Assembly (NCBI GenBank): GCA_013397865.1
Contig: VZTI01005567.1
Location: 488,248-552,247 of the forward strand
Source of the DNA: Struthidea cinerea
Taxonomy: Eukaryota; Chordata; Aves; Passeriformes; Corcoracidae
Direction: 5' to 3'
Length of the DNA: 64,000 nt
The stretch's first letter is position 1; the number at the start of each line of letters is the position of its first letter. Below the pieces are notes generated by a model. It was not told where the DNA came from. It saw only the letters and a program-made list of their open reading frames with translations, and ran no database searches. Positions 1 to 13,329 of this stretch are shown one piece after another. Both the position numbers and the translations under genes were made by a program.

Positions 1-1100
1 CGGTGCTGCCGCTCTCTCCGCCTGTGCGGGGGAAGCGGCCGGGAGCGATCCCGGCTTTGGGACACGGTCGGCAGCGCCGCCTGGGAACGAGGGGCGGCGG
101 GGCGGGAGGAGTGCGGGACCGTCGCTCCCCGGAGCAGGCGCCGGTGCAGGCCCCACCGCTCCCCGGTAATTTCTCCCCGCCAGCCCCGCGGTTCCGACGC
201 GCCCGCCGGAGCAGCCCGGCGGTTTTCGTTTTGCTGCCTTTTCTGCGCGCACCGCGCCGGCAGCAGGACGGCGGTGGCTGTGGCCGAGGCTCCCGGTGCT
301 CGCCCCCAGCAACGTTGTGCGGAGGATTTTTAAGAACAACCTCCCGTAGTTCTCGGGCCCGGGTGCCCCGGCCTCCACCAGCGGGGGAAGCTGCAAAACT
401 GACATTTTTAGAAAGCAGCCACGGCCAGGCGGGTTTCCCCCGGCCATGGGCAGGAGCCGGCGCTCCCGTGGCCGCGTTCCCGGGAGGAGGGGGCTCTGCC
501 GCTCCCACGGCCGCAGCCCGGCCTCGGTCAGCGGGAGACTGCAGGAGCGTAGCGTCGTTCCCGGGCTCGCCGGTCCCGGTCCCGGCTGCGGCACAGGGCA
601 GTTCAGGGCCAGGCAGCCACGCAGGGCGAGGGACGGAGAAAATAATTCTCTAACTGGTTCTTTTCTCAGCGGTACCAGGGCACGGGCTCCGGTCGATTTG
701 GTTTGTCGGGGGCAGGCTGTGGAGGTCCCACGGCAGGGCCAAATCCAGTCACACCGGGGTGATGGTGCTGGGGCCGTGCAGCTGCCCGACTGGTGCCGTT
801 CACCAGCCAGAACGTGCAGCCTAAGCTGAAACACCGATCGAGGGGAGGTCGCTGGCTGAGAAGGAAGAAAAAACAACGGGGAAATCTATACCGGGCGACA
901 GGGTGCGAGAGACGGCCGCACTCCGGTCCACTGTCCCCACCAGCACCCCGCCACTGCTGCGCCCCAGCCCCAGCCCGGCCCTGTTTGGTGCATTCGTTAT
1001 CCCACCGCCCTTCGCCGCGCGGCGATGCCGGGACCGCCGGCCCTCGGCGTTCCCCCCATCAGCGGCTGCGGGGCGGAGAGGGAGAGAGCCCCCTGGTACC
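1..1100. other. CpG-rich block at window start
   Basis: This stretch is very GC-rich with many CG dinucleotides and has long open frames in several phases, which is expected from composition alone. None of the frames shows a domain I recognise. I looked specifically for the TLX3 homeodomain and its C-terminal tail, because TLX3 is the expected upstream neighbour, and did not find them. It is probably a CpG island or the GC-rich flank of a gene lying before the window. Confidence 0.5.
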
Positions 1101-3039
1101 GTACACAGAGCAGCCCCGAGAAACCCGAGTGTTACTGAAAGCGTGGAAGAATCCAGCTCTGAATGGGGATGGCATACACGGGCACACATATTCACGTGTG
1201 TGTGGGTGTTGCGTTCTATCTGCACCGTCGAACATCCATAAAGTGCGTTTTGTTCAACACATCATTGTTCTTTAACTGCTCGAACACCCCCTAACTATAA
1301 ACTTCTATGTTCCCGATTTCCCTGCACTTTTTCCCAAACTGCTGTGAGCCAGGAGCAGTGTATTTGCGGGGAGCAAAATGCTGCTGCGTTCTGCAGGAGC
1401 CGGCTTTGTGACGGGCGGGGATCCTGCGCAAAGCCACGGGGTGCTCACAGCCTGTAATGAACGGCAGTGCCAAGTGGGTCCAAACTCGGCAGTGACAGCC
1501 CAGGGGGTCCCCTCGCCACTGCTGCCCGTGGGCTGTGCCACAGGCAGCGGGACTGAGCCTCGGGGCACCCCAGTTTGTCAAAGGATTTAATAAACCACAA
1601 CCAAACTTCCATTTCAACCATTTGAGTAGTCATCAAATAGCGGGATTTATGTCCCGGGAGCTGCCTTGGGCTTGCTGGAGTCTGTGGCTGGGGTCTTTGT
1701 TCCCGAGGAGCTGTCTCGAGTGCGTTTTGAGCTGTGCTGAGGACGAGGGACACAGGCTGCCTCGTGCATCAGTGTCTTGTAAGACGAGAGCGCGTGGGCG
1801 GTACAGGGGTTCCGATGTGTGCGGTCGTGCTGAAGGGGCACGAGTGGGGGTTACCTCCAATTACTCTGTCCAGTTAATCCAGTGTTTACAGGAGCCTCAG
1901 GGAAACATCAGTTGGAACAAACACACGGTATTTCTCCCTGTGGATGAGAGCAGTGTTCCCTGCCAGCCTGGTTCAGGTGTGACAGGATTGTCTGATGGTC
2001 CCTGCTGTGTCTCTCTGAAGGTCTATCAACAGAGAGAGACACCTGAAGGGGCCTGCACGGACTTTAGACCCTAGCAGCTTGAGCCTTTTTGTCCCAAGAA
2101 TTGTAATTGTGGAGGATGTGGGTGCCCGGTGGAGGAGAGGACACGTTTTGGGCGTGGGCTGGCTGTTGTCCTAATCCTGTTGATTGTCCTGTCCAGATTT
2201 TGCACTTGGGCTGTGGAGTGGGCAACTTCAGTCGAGCTGTTGTGTATGGGCAGCTGTTTGACTTCCCAGTTTCTGAAACACCCTTCTTGCAGCACAGGTC
2301 CTGGCTAGTTGTGGGGGAGCACGGTTTACCTCTCACCCTCCCACTCATCACTAAATGCTCCTTTACCTCCATGGGAGACTCCTCAAAGCACTGCAGCCAG
2401 CCGAGGAGGAGATCGGTGTGTGCAGGCAGGGTGAGGGCAGCAGCAGCTCCTGCAGCTGTATTGCAGCATGGCTGTTTCAGGGGGAGTCATTCAAGTGTAG
2501 GCAGTGAAAGTCATGATGGGGATGTGGTCTGAGAGTGCTGAAGATGCTGCACATCCCATCAAGCTGAATTTTAATCTGTTGATGCTTGATGCTGCTATGA
2601 AATTGATAATTCTTAGCATTTGGATGATCTTTCCAAAGCAGTCTTAAACCTGCAAGTGAAATATCTCTGTGAATTTATGTTTTGAAAAGCCCATGCTATG
2701 TATCTAAACTCCTCTGTTTGGAAGTTTTAAGCCCAGAGAAACTTGTCTTTATTGAACAAGGATGGAAAAATGCAATGAGAATTAAGGATTATTGAACTGT
2801 CAGTGGGACAGGTTGTTTTCCAAGCTTTGCTTCTTTGTGTGTGTGAATGGTCTCCCAGGTAGGGCTGAGCAGCTGCGTGGGTGGATGCACAAGGCAGAGC
2901 TCGGCATAACCGGAGGAACATCGACCATCTCCCCAGAGCTCCTCCTGGCTTTGCTTAAGCCCCAGCCCGAAGCAGCCCCTGTGCCGTGCCCTCATGCACA
3001 AACCCTCTGCGGATAAAAACGGCTCCACAATTTGCCTCT
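1101..3039. other. Intergenic, nothing recognised
   Basis: This is mixed-composition single-copy sequence. Open frames are short and overlapping, and no protein family, RNA gene or repeat was recognised. Confidence 0.5.
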
Positions 3040-3330
3040 CTCAGCATTATTTTGTGCCCAGGGTATTAGATGTTACAAAGTAATGCACGGTGATCAAATC
3101 TGTATAGGCAATTCTTTTCCTAAATGGGCCCTAAAATCAATGGGTTATTAGCTCTCCTCCACTCCATGATGAAAGCCTGGTCCTGTTAAACATGCAAACT
3201 ACACAATATTCAATGCTTTGGTTTACAAAAGTGTTTTCCTCAGCTAGGTCACAATTTAGCTCATTTATAGCTGACATAAATAATACTGAGATTTACATCA
3301 CACCTCTGAACTTTCCTCAAAGCACGTATT
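3040..3330. other. AT-rich candidate conserved non-coding block
   Basis: This is a compact AT-rich stretch with no repeat signature and almost no open frames, between more GC-rich flanks. It looks like the non-coding conserved elements found near developmental genes. The call rests on composition and texture only, with no alignment. Confidence 0.25.
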
Positions 3331-4120
3331 TCTGCACCGAAATCATTCCCGCTGCTGAGGAGTAATAATTTAAGGGCCGCGACTCACCCAGGTGAGCACT
3401 TGCTCCTGTAGCTGCTCCTCCTCAGTCAGTAGATTCCGTCCTTACGTGTTGCCTGAGCGAGTTGGACCAGGTGGATGAAGTACTCGCTTCTGTGCAGGAG
3501 GGCATTTTTCGAGGAAGAGGTATTTACACCCTTGGTTTCGGCTATTTGGAGCATGTCCCCTCAACACCGTGTGTTTCCCTTGCCCACCCTTTTGAGTCTT
3601 TTAAGCTCCTAACTTTTTCCTCATGCAGCAGATTAAATATTTCTACTTGGTGCCCACTTGTTTTTGGGTATCTGAGTTTGCCTCCTGGAGGAGGTGGCTT
3701 TGATGGGCAGAGCTATAGTGCAGTTTGTGGCAGTTTGCCACCTATGTGCTTTTCCCCCCTTTTTGATGAGGACTCAGCATTTCTAGACATTTCAGAGACA
3801 TTAAAAACCTGTTGTTAAGGTCAGAGCAGTAATGGTATTTAGATATATACTCCCCTGAATTTAATTTTAGGATAAGAAACAAAATATCCTTCCCAGATCA
3901 TTGTGACAATAGGAGCCAGCTGCCTAAAGGCATCTCTGCATCGTGCATTCAGAAACGTCCACGTGTCCTTTGTAGGATGTGCCCAGAGCTGGAATGCTGG
4001 GAGCGAGAAGCAGAGATGTTTGAGAGGGATCTTGTGCTCTTTGGGCAGCACAGATGGAAGTTTCCACACTTCCGCAGGAGAGGTGTGAGCTGTGCTCTGC
4101 CTCAGCCCCATGAACTGTGT

Positions 4121-4250
4121 GATCACAGGATCACGGAACGGTTTGGGTGGGAAGGGACCTTAAAGCTCATCCCATTCCACCCCTGCCATGGGCAGGGACA
4201 TCTTCCACTGTCCCAGGCTGCTCCAAGCCCCATCCAGCCTGGCCTTGGAC
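4121..4250 (-). mobile_element. CR1 LINE fragment, 3' end
   Basis: The + strand starts with a degenerate ATCACAGGATCACGGAA, the reverse complement of the short tandem repeat that ends CR1 elements. The usual reverse-complement body follows: GGTTTGGGTGGGAAGGGACC, a CATCCCATTCCACCCC stretch, and the 'CCATCCAGCCTGGCCTTGGAC' type segment. The copy lies on the minus strand and is 5'-truncated at about 4250, as CR1 copies usually are. The internal wording resembles passerine CR1 subfamilies more than the chicken consensus; that is from memory. Confidence 0.85.
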
Positions 4251-6530
4251 ATTTTGGTGTAGGTGATGCTGGGTGTCCACAGACTGTGCTCCACCAAGTG
4301 GAACCTGAGCTGGCTGGGGTGCTGAGTGGGGCAGGCTCTAAACACCCTCACAAACTCAGACCTTAGGCCATTCTTCAAAAGATAAAAATAAAACAAAAAG
4401 AGTGAAATCTGCCTGTGGATAATGGTCTCCCAGAGATGTCCCAGTAACATCTGCAGTATCTGTACAGACATCAAGGGTGCTGTGCTGGTCCTTGGTGAAT
4501 GTTCTGAGCTGAGCCTGCAAGTATTTACCTCCTGGGAGTTCAAGGGAGTGGTTTTGCTCCTCTGCGGAGCATCTCCCACTTCCACATGAAGAGGCAGAGA
4601 GAGCAGGACCTTTGTTATTACCAGCATGTGGGATTTGCTGGGTCCTTTGCTGCTGCTCTGCCCAGTGGCAGGACCACAGGGATCAGACCCAGCTTCTCCT
4701 GTCCCTGTGCCAGCCGGCCCAACAAAACTGTACCTGTGCCTCACCCTAGCTTGGGCCAGTTTGCTGGAATGGGCAGGTGGGAGAAAATGGCCCTGTCTCC
4801 AGCTCTGCTGCACATCTGAGCTCCTTGAATGAATCTCTGCCCCTCATCAGGTAATTCTGGATGATGGCAGTGGGATGCATTTCACTCCATGCCATGACCG
4901 GTTTCCTTCAGGAACTAATCCAGGTAGGAAGCAGTGCCATGGCAAATTGGTGTGAACCCCGTGCCCTGGTGAAGGTCCTCACATTTGGCAGGAGGTTGGG
5001 CTGCCTGGTCCATCATCTGTGTGCCTGAACCTCCAGCTCTGTTCAGGTGAAGCTGCATTCTTATATACTTCTTGTTAGGGACACCAGGCACGATCTCATT
5101 GCCTTGGTTTTATTATCTTTCATCTTTGGACTGAGTAGCAGCTGATGGAGGGGATAAAATTCATACCATGGCTTGCCTACAGTAGTACTAGGCTTCCTCA
5201 ATCTTTTGAAAACAGAAGGTCATCAACTCCTGCCAGACTCCTTAAATGACTTAAACTCAATGCCACAAGTGTTCCAGAATGCCCAAATGATCCCATTAAT
5301 TTGGCATCCAGTATATGCTGCATTATACATACCGACTTCCATTGGCACATGCCACATCCAATCCATTAGTTGTGCACAAATGCACTTAAGTTTTTTATTG
5401 CTCTTAGTTTTGTGTCATCAGCAAAGAAAGGTAAAGTTGATCTTCATCTAAATCACTGACATGGATTATTGCAATTGATTACAACGAAGAAAGAGCTTTT
5501 CAAGTTTTAAAGTTATGTTGTCTTTTATTTCCCCAAGTAGTAATCTGTACTGTTTAAGTTATTGCACAAGAACCGTCTCAGTAAGAGCTGCCCGTATTAC
5601 ATTCCTTGTTGAGAACATTTGTGTGCTTGGCTGTCGTGATTCCCCAGTTCTGTACAGAACTTTTATTCCTTCTGGTGGCAGAAAGGCACTCGACGTTCTT
5701 CACTCAATCCAGATAGAGGAAGAAGAGGAGCATTGGCTGAAGCTAAAGTTTGGGAAGTTGTGTTTTAATCTATGATTAGAAAAATCCTATTTTATTTATA
5801 GTTTAATCCACCATTCTTCCCAAGCTCAGCCTCCTAACTGGGCTAGTGTGTTTCCCATCTCAGAACACTTGTGACACCCGGGTATCCAGAGAGCAGCACA
5901 CAAGGGAAGGATGTGACCCAGCTTCATGGCGTTTTTCTGACCAGTCATTGTGTACAACTGCAAGAAAAATGAGGGAAACTGTCTGTCCTCCCAAATCACC
6001 CTGCTTGCCCTGTGCCAGAACTGCTCTGTGCACTTGGGCACTGCTTTACAGCTTGCTGTTCCCAGCATTTACACTTGTGCCCTTCTCAGGCAGAAACTTG
6101 CACCCAAACTCATCCCAGCACAGCTCAGGAGTCCTGTTGAAGTTACGTGGTTAAAATCAACTCTGTGTTTGCAAGAGTAATGCTTCAGCTTGAATTCAAG
6201 GTGCTGAACTCCCAGGTACTTTCACAGGGCAGTAGGTGCCAACACAGTTGTGAAAGACCCTCTGCATCTTCAGGGCAGCCTGGCAGTGCCTCTCCTCTGC
6301 TGCTCTCCACTGTTTCAGGTCTCTTCAAAACTCCACACCAGCTCTAAGGGCAGCAGTTCTTAAAACATAACCCTGAAACTCAACTAAAGGACTAATTATT
6401 AGTTAATAAAGCTTGTGGTTTACGGGCTGCAGTGCTAGAGGAGCCTGGCTCAGAACGGAGCTGTTAAACACCAGGGCTGCTGGAACAGTCGGGCTGTTCT
6501 CATATGAGCGAGAGGGCCAGCCCTTCAGAG
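4251..6530. other. Intergenic, nothing recognised
   Basis: Only short shadow open frames are present. An AT-rich stretch near 5070-5800 has no recognised repeat or gene. Confidence 0.45.
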
Positions 6531-6600
6531 GGTGTAAATCAGCAAAGATCCATTAACTTCAGTGGGTCTCATCTACTTTACATCAGCTGAGGACATGACC
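6531..6600. repeat. Possible ancient palindromic amniote repeat
   Basis: The stretch opens with GGTGTAAATCAGCAAAG, passes through the near-palindrome CCATTAACTTCAGTGG, and ends with TTTACATCAGCTGAGGACATGACC. This matches my memory of a very common old repeat in turtle, crocodile and bird genomes. In that repeat a TGTAAATCAGC arm and its inverted partner flank a short palindrome. A similar but shorter trace occurs near 14505-14565. The family name is not certain. Confidence 0.4.
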
Positions 6601-9600
6601 TTGAGAACTTAATTGGTGGTATAATATAAAGGCATTACAGTCTCTCCTCCTGTTCACCCGCACACGCCGTTCCCATTACTGGTAATGGGAGCAGCCTGCA
6701 GGGGAATGCGCAGCCGGGGTGGGCATGGCTGGTGCCAGCCCCAGGCTGCTCCCACCAGGGCTGCTGCTCTGTTAAGCTGCCCCCGGCCTCCAGAGAGCCC
6801 ATGCTCTCAAGTGGAGTAGGAAACCAAAGCAAAACAGTTAATAATTAAAGAAGCCTTTGTCTCCCTTGGACTGGTGGGACGGAGCAAGAGCTCCAAGGGC
6901 ACCTGCGAGGGCTGGGCGTGTGCTGTGGGCCTCGCCAGGTGGGCACCCTGCCAGCAGGGCATGAGGCTGGAGTGGGTGGGGAGCAACTTCTGTCATGCCA
7001 CCGCTGCAGGTAGGTATGGCATGAACCATGGTGTGAGCTGTGTTTCCCTTGGAAATCAGGAAAATAGGGAATTTTAGTGCAGCAGAAAATGTTTCTAGGT
7101 CTGGGCAAAAGGTATTCCAAGAGCAGCCTGGGATGAAGCCTCCTGACTGCAGCCCACAGGCAGAGGCTCCAGGCTGGGCTGTTCCTCCATGCCAGCTCTT
7201 CTCCTGTCCCCCCCAAACATGTGCCCAACTCTGGCTCTGGGGCACAGCAGAAGCAGAGAAGATGGGGATGCTTTAGCTGTCACAGAGCTGCAGACTGGGA
7301 GGAGGAAACAGTGATCCTTCAAGATCTTTCGTCAAGTCCCTTTTCTTATGTCTTTTATACCCTTGAGGATGGCACACGGGCAGGCAGGTGGGTGCATCTG
7401 CAGGGTGATACGTAGGAGATGATTCCTTCACAGGCAGCAGAGACATTGTGGTAATCCATCTTGTTTTGGTTCTGGCACCTAAAAATCTCTTTGGGGAGCT
7501 GCAGTTCTGCACCCTGCTTCCTGGATTATCCTAATCTGTGCTCCTGAACAGACCTTCAAAGCAGTACTTAGTCATGCTTTTCCTGGAGATTCTAAAAATA
7601 CTCTTTTTCGTCCTTGTGACATGTCTTCTGAAGGCATCCTGTCTCCATGTTGCCTTTCTGCTCCTGGCTGAGGCATATGTTGTTGTCTCTCAGGTCACAG
7701 CTTGCCTATTTCTGGTCTTGTGCAGCTCCTCAGCCCTTCTTTTCAGTCAGCTTTGGCAGCTTCTGAGCCCCCTGCTCCCAGGTTTCCTCTGCTCCCAGCT
7801 TTCCTCTCTGCACAGGTGCATGGTTGCTCTCCGTCTGGAGCCAAGAGACCCCTCAGCATTTTACTGCTCGAATGGCACCCTAATGTTGCTCTGTCTTCTT
7901 TTTGTAGGGTTGCAGGGAAAAAAAAAGTGGGATGTTGCATCTTGCCCAGAGAAGCTGAGATGGGTAATTGATTCTGAAAGCAGTTTGCACAGTCGGGGAC
8001 TCGCTCGCTGAAGCTGTCGCGTTGCACTGGGGAGCTTTGCCGTTTCGGTGCTCCAGCGGAGCAGCTGTTGTACCCAGCATTGTTTCCAGATTGTCACGGG
8101 CTGTGGAGGTTCCCCTGTCCTCAGACTGTTCATCAGGAATGCTTTCAACTTGAATTTGTCCCCTTTATTCAGCAGGAGGCCAACGAAGGGTGTGGGGCCT
8201 GTGGGGAAGGAGCCTTTTCTGTGTTGAATCCAGGCTTAGTGGTTTCACTTTGAAACTCCGTTTTAGAGCCTTTGAGCCCGGTGCTTACATGCCCCGTGCT
8301 ACCTCCCCATGTGGCAAAAGGAGACTGTCTCTGAGAGCCCAAGCAGGGAGAAAGCCTTTTCCACCCCTTCTAGGCTGAAATATTTTGGAGTACCTGGAAT
8401 AAGTGAAGTGCTCAGGATAAAACCACTTGCAGGACCTTTTTGGAGATCTGAAATGTGACCCTCCTCTAGATCATCAAGGGCAGAAATTGTAGGGGTTTAG
8501 GGGTTTTTTTCTGCCTTGTCATGCTTGTGGCTTTCCTACATTGATCTCTGTGAAGCTGACCTTCTCTGTCTCCAGCCAAGTGCTCAGAGGGGAAGGAAGT
8601 ACTTCTGCTGCATGGAGGTGCTGGAGTGAAACCTCTGCCCCTTTTCACTGCCATACCCAACAAGGCAGGGAAAATAAAGCAACCTGTGTCCCTTCCTCAT
8701 GCCAGGACTTTCCTGCAAACTGCAGGCAGTTTTTCAAAAACGTTTAGATGGGGCTTCCAACCTCTGTGTGACTGCCTGTCAAACTGCTCTGAGGGAGATC
8801 CTTCTGGCACAAATCTCCTGTTTCCCAGTTAAAGTTTTAGCTTCCTGTACTGTTCAAGATTCACATGGACAACTGGTTTTCCCTGTTTGCTCTGCAGGGT
8901 CCCCAGACAGGTCTTTGAAGGCAGTTGCCTTTGTCACACCGTGCACAGCAGAGCCTGTCAGCCCTTTGTCACATCTGGGCTCGTGGTCCTACAGCTCATG
9001 GAAGATGAGACTTCCATGAGTGGGAGCGAAACCAAAGGAAACCAGGCTGAAGTGCACAACACAAATCACTGTTCACTAGCTCAGATGGAAAAAAGAGACC
9101 CTCCCTCAGTCTTGTCCATCTCTGTTTACTTCTGCTTCCTTACTTGCTTTGGATGCCAGTCTGCAGTTTCCCAGCTGCAGCTGGAACACCTCCCATAGTG
9201 CTGGCTCGTCTTCTCAGAGGTGTTTGTTGCTTTGATCTTTGTCTTTTTCTCTGGCCAAGACTTTTCCTTCTTATCTATTAAAATTAACAGTGGGGCAGAG
9301 GCAGAAATGCACAAGGTGGGATCCACTCTCTGGCCATGATGGTTGTGGCACTGAGTGAGGTGGGAAAGCTCCAAGGGATTGAGGGTGAATGGGGCACGAG
9401 CTGGTGGGACTGGAGGGCAGGAGGCAATGGAAATGCAGCAAGTGGGAAAGCTGCAGGGGAAGATCAGAGACAGGAAACATTCCAGACCTCTGTGCATGCA
9501 CAGAAAACTGAGAAGGAGGGGGAAGCCGGGAATGAACAAGAAGAGCAAAGCTGGAGGTGGGAGTGATGGGAACACCTGCGAGAGAGCAGGGGAAGGGCTG

Positions 9601-10009
9601 TGCAGAGCTGCAGTGGTGGGGAAGAGCCATGAGGATGCCTGGAGCGGTGGGAAGCTCTGCCGTAGGGCTTTGATGGACTTTAAGGTGGAAAAGGAATCTT
9701 TTTGTGTTTAAAACCTCAGTGCAGTGGGGCTCTATGTGAGCAAGCAACCGGGTACTGCCTTAGAAATGGAAATGGCTTGACACGAGTTCCTGCTGAGGGG
9801 CAGGGGGGGAGTGCACAGCGCACTGTGCAGTGTTTGGGCGTCCCTATAGATAGCGAGCACTGGGACAGCTCCGTGGTGAAATCACCAGCCCACAGGGCAA
9901 GACAGAAAACAAAAAACCGGGTAAAATACGGCAAGAAGGACTCAAAAACCCTGCAGAGCGCAGTAAGCAGTTGTTACAGAACAGCTGAAGAAAGTGGGTG
10001 GAAGCAAGA
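6601..10009. other. Intergenic, nothing recognised
   Basis: This is GC-moderate, pyrimidine/purine-biased sequence with many short overlapping open frames (the longest about 150 codons) and no recognisable domains. Splice-like signals exist at chance level only. Confidence 0.45.
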
Positions 10010-10360
10010 GAGAGAAATGGGGCCGGAGGAAACCCAGGCGAACCCCCCTGAACAACAGGAAGCTCTGAGAAGCGGCTCCAGCAGCGCCTCGCAGCGAGCG
10101 GCTGGAGCACGGCCGGGCGAAGCGGGGCCGTGGCTGCCCGGCCGACATCTGCTCTCGGTGACAATAGCACGGCCTGACAAGTTCATTGTGGCTCGGCACG
10201 GGGCAGCAGGTGGGAGAGGCACTGTGTGCAGCCACCTGCTCGCCGCCTGTGTGCCCGTCCCCCGGGGCTGCCGCGGGAGCTCCGCTGCATTCAGCCCCCG
10301 GAGGGGCGGCCGGTGCTGCCCCCAGGTAGGGAGGGAGGCTGACACCCGCTGATGGGGGCT
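10010..10360. other. GC-rich, CpG-containing block
   Basis: There is a local rise in GC and CG dinucleotides (AGCGGCTCC, GGCCGGGCGAAGCGGGGC, CGGAGGGGCGGCCGG). Open frames on both strands follow from composition. No homeodomain or other coding match was seen. This may be a small orphan CpG island. Confidence 0.4.
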
Positions 10361-11149
10361 GTGCTGGAGGGGGGCTCTTAAAGTAGCCGTAGAAGGGTCG
10401 AGCTTTTACCTTTTATAGATCTCACTTGGGTAGAGAGCGGCGGGGCTTTTTTGTTCATTCCAGAAAAATAAATCTCTTTTAAGATAATCTTTGTGTCTGG
10501 AATTTAGTGACGTGTCATGGAAGGCTCAAACATGTATGAAAATAGATGAGGCAAAAACAAAGCAGCCAAGCCAAATCCTACACCTGTAACCCTTCCTGAA
10601 CGCACCAGGCAGTGGGAGAGCTCAGCTGCTCCCAGCGCTTGGCTGGTGCCGCCTGAATGTCATTAGTGTACAATAGGGTTTGATCGGAATTGGCATCGCT
10701 CTTGCCAGGGAGTGAATGGGCTGAGAGCGATTGAAGCAGCCGAGGATGCAGCCTCCTGCACCGAGCTCAGTAAGTACTCGAGTAACAGTCAGCTCTGGTT
10801 TAGAGGCCAAAGTCAACTGTGAATAACACCAATAAACTCGGGCTGCGCACTCCCGATCAGCCCTGCCGTAGTCCAGGGAGAGCCAGGAGGGAATTTTCCC
10901 CCTTCTCTCTGTGTAAGTGCCAGGAACAGCAGGGTCTGTCAGATTCGGGGCAGCATGAGGAACTCGCTGTGTCGTGATGTTTGCTGCACAAGCCTTTTCG
11001 GAGCTCTTCGACGATTCCTCGTATGCTGGGATAGAGCGTTCATAGAGCTGTTCTGATTTACCGAAAATCTGGCTCACGGGCCCCATTTCACAATCCCGTC
11101 GGCTGCCAAATGCTTCAGTGCACGTTTCAGTTTGAGTTTTCATCTAGAT

Positions 11150-11370
11150 AAGTGCACGCGTTGAGTTTGGCCGGTTGCGCGTACAAAGGCTGCTCCGGAC
11201 CGAGCGGCGGCGGGGCGGCTCCGGCGGGGCCGGGGAGCTCCGGCTGCCGGGGCTCAGTGACCCCCCCGGGGCTCTGTGCGCCGCTCGAGGGCAGCGCTGC
11301 AGAGGATGCCCTCGGGCTGGGCTGCGCACAGCTGCAGGGAGCAAACACAGACCCGACCGCACAGATCCCA
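11150..11370. other. GC-rich, CpG-containing block
   Basis: A short CpG-dense stretch is centred on GCGGCGGGGCGGCTCCGGCG at about 11202-11227, inside otherwise AT-neutral sequence. No gene was recognised. This is a second orphan island candidate in the upstream region. Confidence 0.4.
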
Positions 11371-11699
11371 CTTCTATCCATGGTGGCATTAAAATAGCAG
11401 GCTTGCTTCTGGTGCGACAGCCAAAACAGCCGCTAATGGGGAGGGGAAAGAGAAGCTGGAAATGTCGCTGTCTTCATGCAAAAGCCAAGCTCCACGTTGC
11501 TCGTTTTGATGCCAGATACGGTATGGCAGAACTGGTTCCACAGGAACAGCTGCTGGGAGCTCAAGGGGGTGCAGCACCTTTCAGGGGGGCACAGCCTGTC
11601 CGTCCTCCTGTCTCCCCAAGTCTCCGGTCTTAAACAAGTCTTTAAAAGGATTGCAAGGCTCGCTGCTTCAGCTGTGCTTGCCCAGCTCACGGAGCACAG

Positions 11700-12110
11700 C
11701 ACTCGAGTTGTCTAATTAAAAATGTGTTGCCAGATTTCAAGGGATCTCAGGGTTAGAAGTTTTTTGGTACCAACCTCCGGCGTTTTAAGATGTTCTCTTA
11801 GAACAACAGGAAGATTTAAATGGGTGTTTAAAAAAAATCAGCCTAAGGTATTTAGAGATTTGCTTTTAATTATGAAGAGTAAATTAAAATGTAGTTGTTC
11901 CATGGCAAGGTCATCTTAATTCAGTGTCTAATTATACAGGTATTAAATTTCTCCCAAATAAAGCCTTATTTGAGCTAAGATAATTCGTTTAAAAAGTAAT
12001 CCAGTCTTGAATGAAATATTCCTAATGATGAAGAATCGATTCAAAATTTAAGTACTTAATCACAGCCACCGTAAAAATTAATATATTGCTCCCTTTTTTT
12101 TTTTTTTTTT
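11700..12110. other. AT-rich block ending in poly-T
   Basis: This is AT-rich low-complexity to unique sequence. It holds several TAAT/ATTA cores and ends in a run of about 20 T near 12094-12112. No coding or repeat identity was recognised. Confidence 0.25.
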
Positions 12111-12899
12111 TTGCCTTGATTTGTATAATTTTAGCTTCCAGCCCTTGGAACCAGTGGCACACTTGTTTGCTCAATGCTGCTCAGTCCTACACAGGAGACT
12201 CAGGTTTACTTCACCTCCTGGTTTCTCTTTGTTCAACTTAACAAACTGCTCCCATCCTCTGTCTTTACTTCCAGAGGGATCTCTCCCGCTGGAAATGTGC
12301 TTTGTTGGAAGCCAAGGCAAAGTCCTGGAGCAGAGGATGCTCTCAGGAATAAGTGTGATGCTTCCCTGCTCCTCACAAATTCTGTTGAACAGCTTCAGTT
12401 TTTGTGCTGAGGTTCTTTTAGTGGCTGAATTAATCTTCCCAACACCGAAAATTAGCAACAAAATCAGCAACAGTCTGTTACCAGGATGGCTTGAATTTGG
12501 TTCCCCAGGAAATTATACAAGTGACCTTATTTTATCTTGGGATGGTGTGTAACCACATCACAACCCAGAAACTAGAGGGGACAAACTGGAGAGCTGAGAC
12601 TCCTCCCAGAAGCTCTGAGAGCATGAAGGAGTCGTTTTGGCAATGTGGGATAAGAACTGTAGTTAGATCTTGATTATGTTAATGTGGACAGGAGTGAAAT
12701 AACTAAAATATAGATATTTGCTTTCTCCTGAGTTCCAGCGTTAACAGCCCATTCTGCAAGCAGGGCTACTTCATGTGTCAAGGATCCTGCATGCTTCAGA
12801 CATGGAAAGTCTCAAGAATATTCATCTCTCTTACTCTCGAGATTCGGGATTAGTCTGAAACCAATTAAATTAAATTTTAATTCTTGAGCTGGGTTTGTT

Positions 12900-13320
12900 T
12901 GCCAGTTCCACGAGCACACGCGCGGCGCCTCGGGGTGCAGCCAGTCCGGCTGTTTACTGCCCCCGGCCCGGGCAGGGAGCGGGGTCAGGCATGAGGGCGA
13001 TACCTGGGCCGGTCCCTGCTCCCCGGGCATCGGCGGCGGCGCAGCGGGACCCGGTACCGCCCGTGCCGCCCTCGCTCAAAGGCGCTCTTGTCCTGCCTCG
13101 CCAAAATTTATTGGTGCGAGGGCTGGTAATTGATGGCTCTGAAGGCTGCATTGTGGGGCTCTGCCGCCGGCAGAGGGGCGCGTTAATGGGGCATTGTGCG
13201 GGCCGCCCTGAGCCTGGCATGCGCTGTCGGCTGTGAAAAGTTAGCAAGGAGAAGCCTTGTTCCGCCGGCGCTGACTCCTCTGATTTACGGCGGCTCCCCT
13301 GCGCTCGGAAGTGCTGCGAC
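12900..13320. other. GC-rich, CpG-containing block
   Basis: CpG-dense sequence (CACACGCGCGGCGCCTCGG, CATCGGCGGCGGCGCAGCGG) lies directly before a long AT-rich block. Frames on both strands are open but show no known domain. A CpG block next to a candidate conserved element fits a developmental regulatory landscape. Confidence 0.4.
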
Positions 13321-13329
13321 ATTCCCCAG

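Noticed and set aside
1..1100. TLX3 exon at the window start
   Set aside because: It is the expected upstream neighbour and the block is CpG-rich, but no homeodomain or C-terminal TLX3 sequence is present in any frame.
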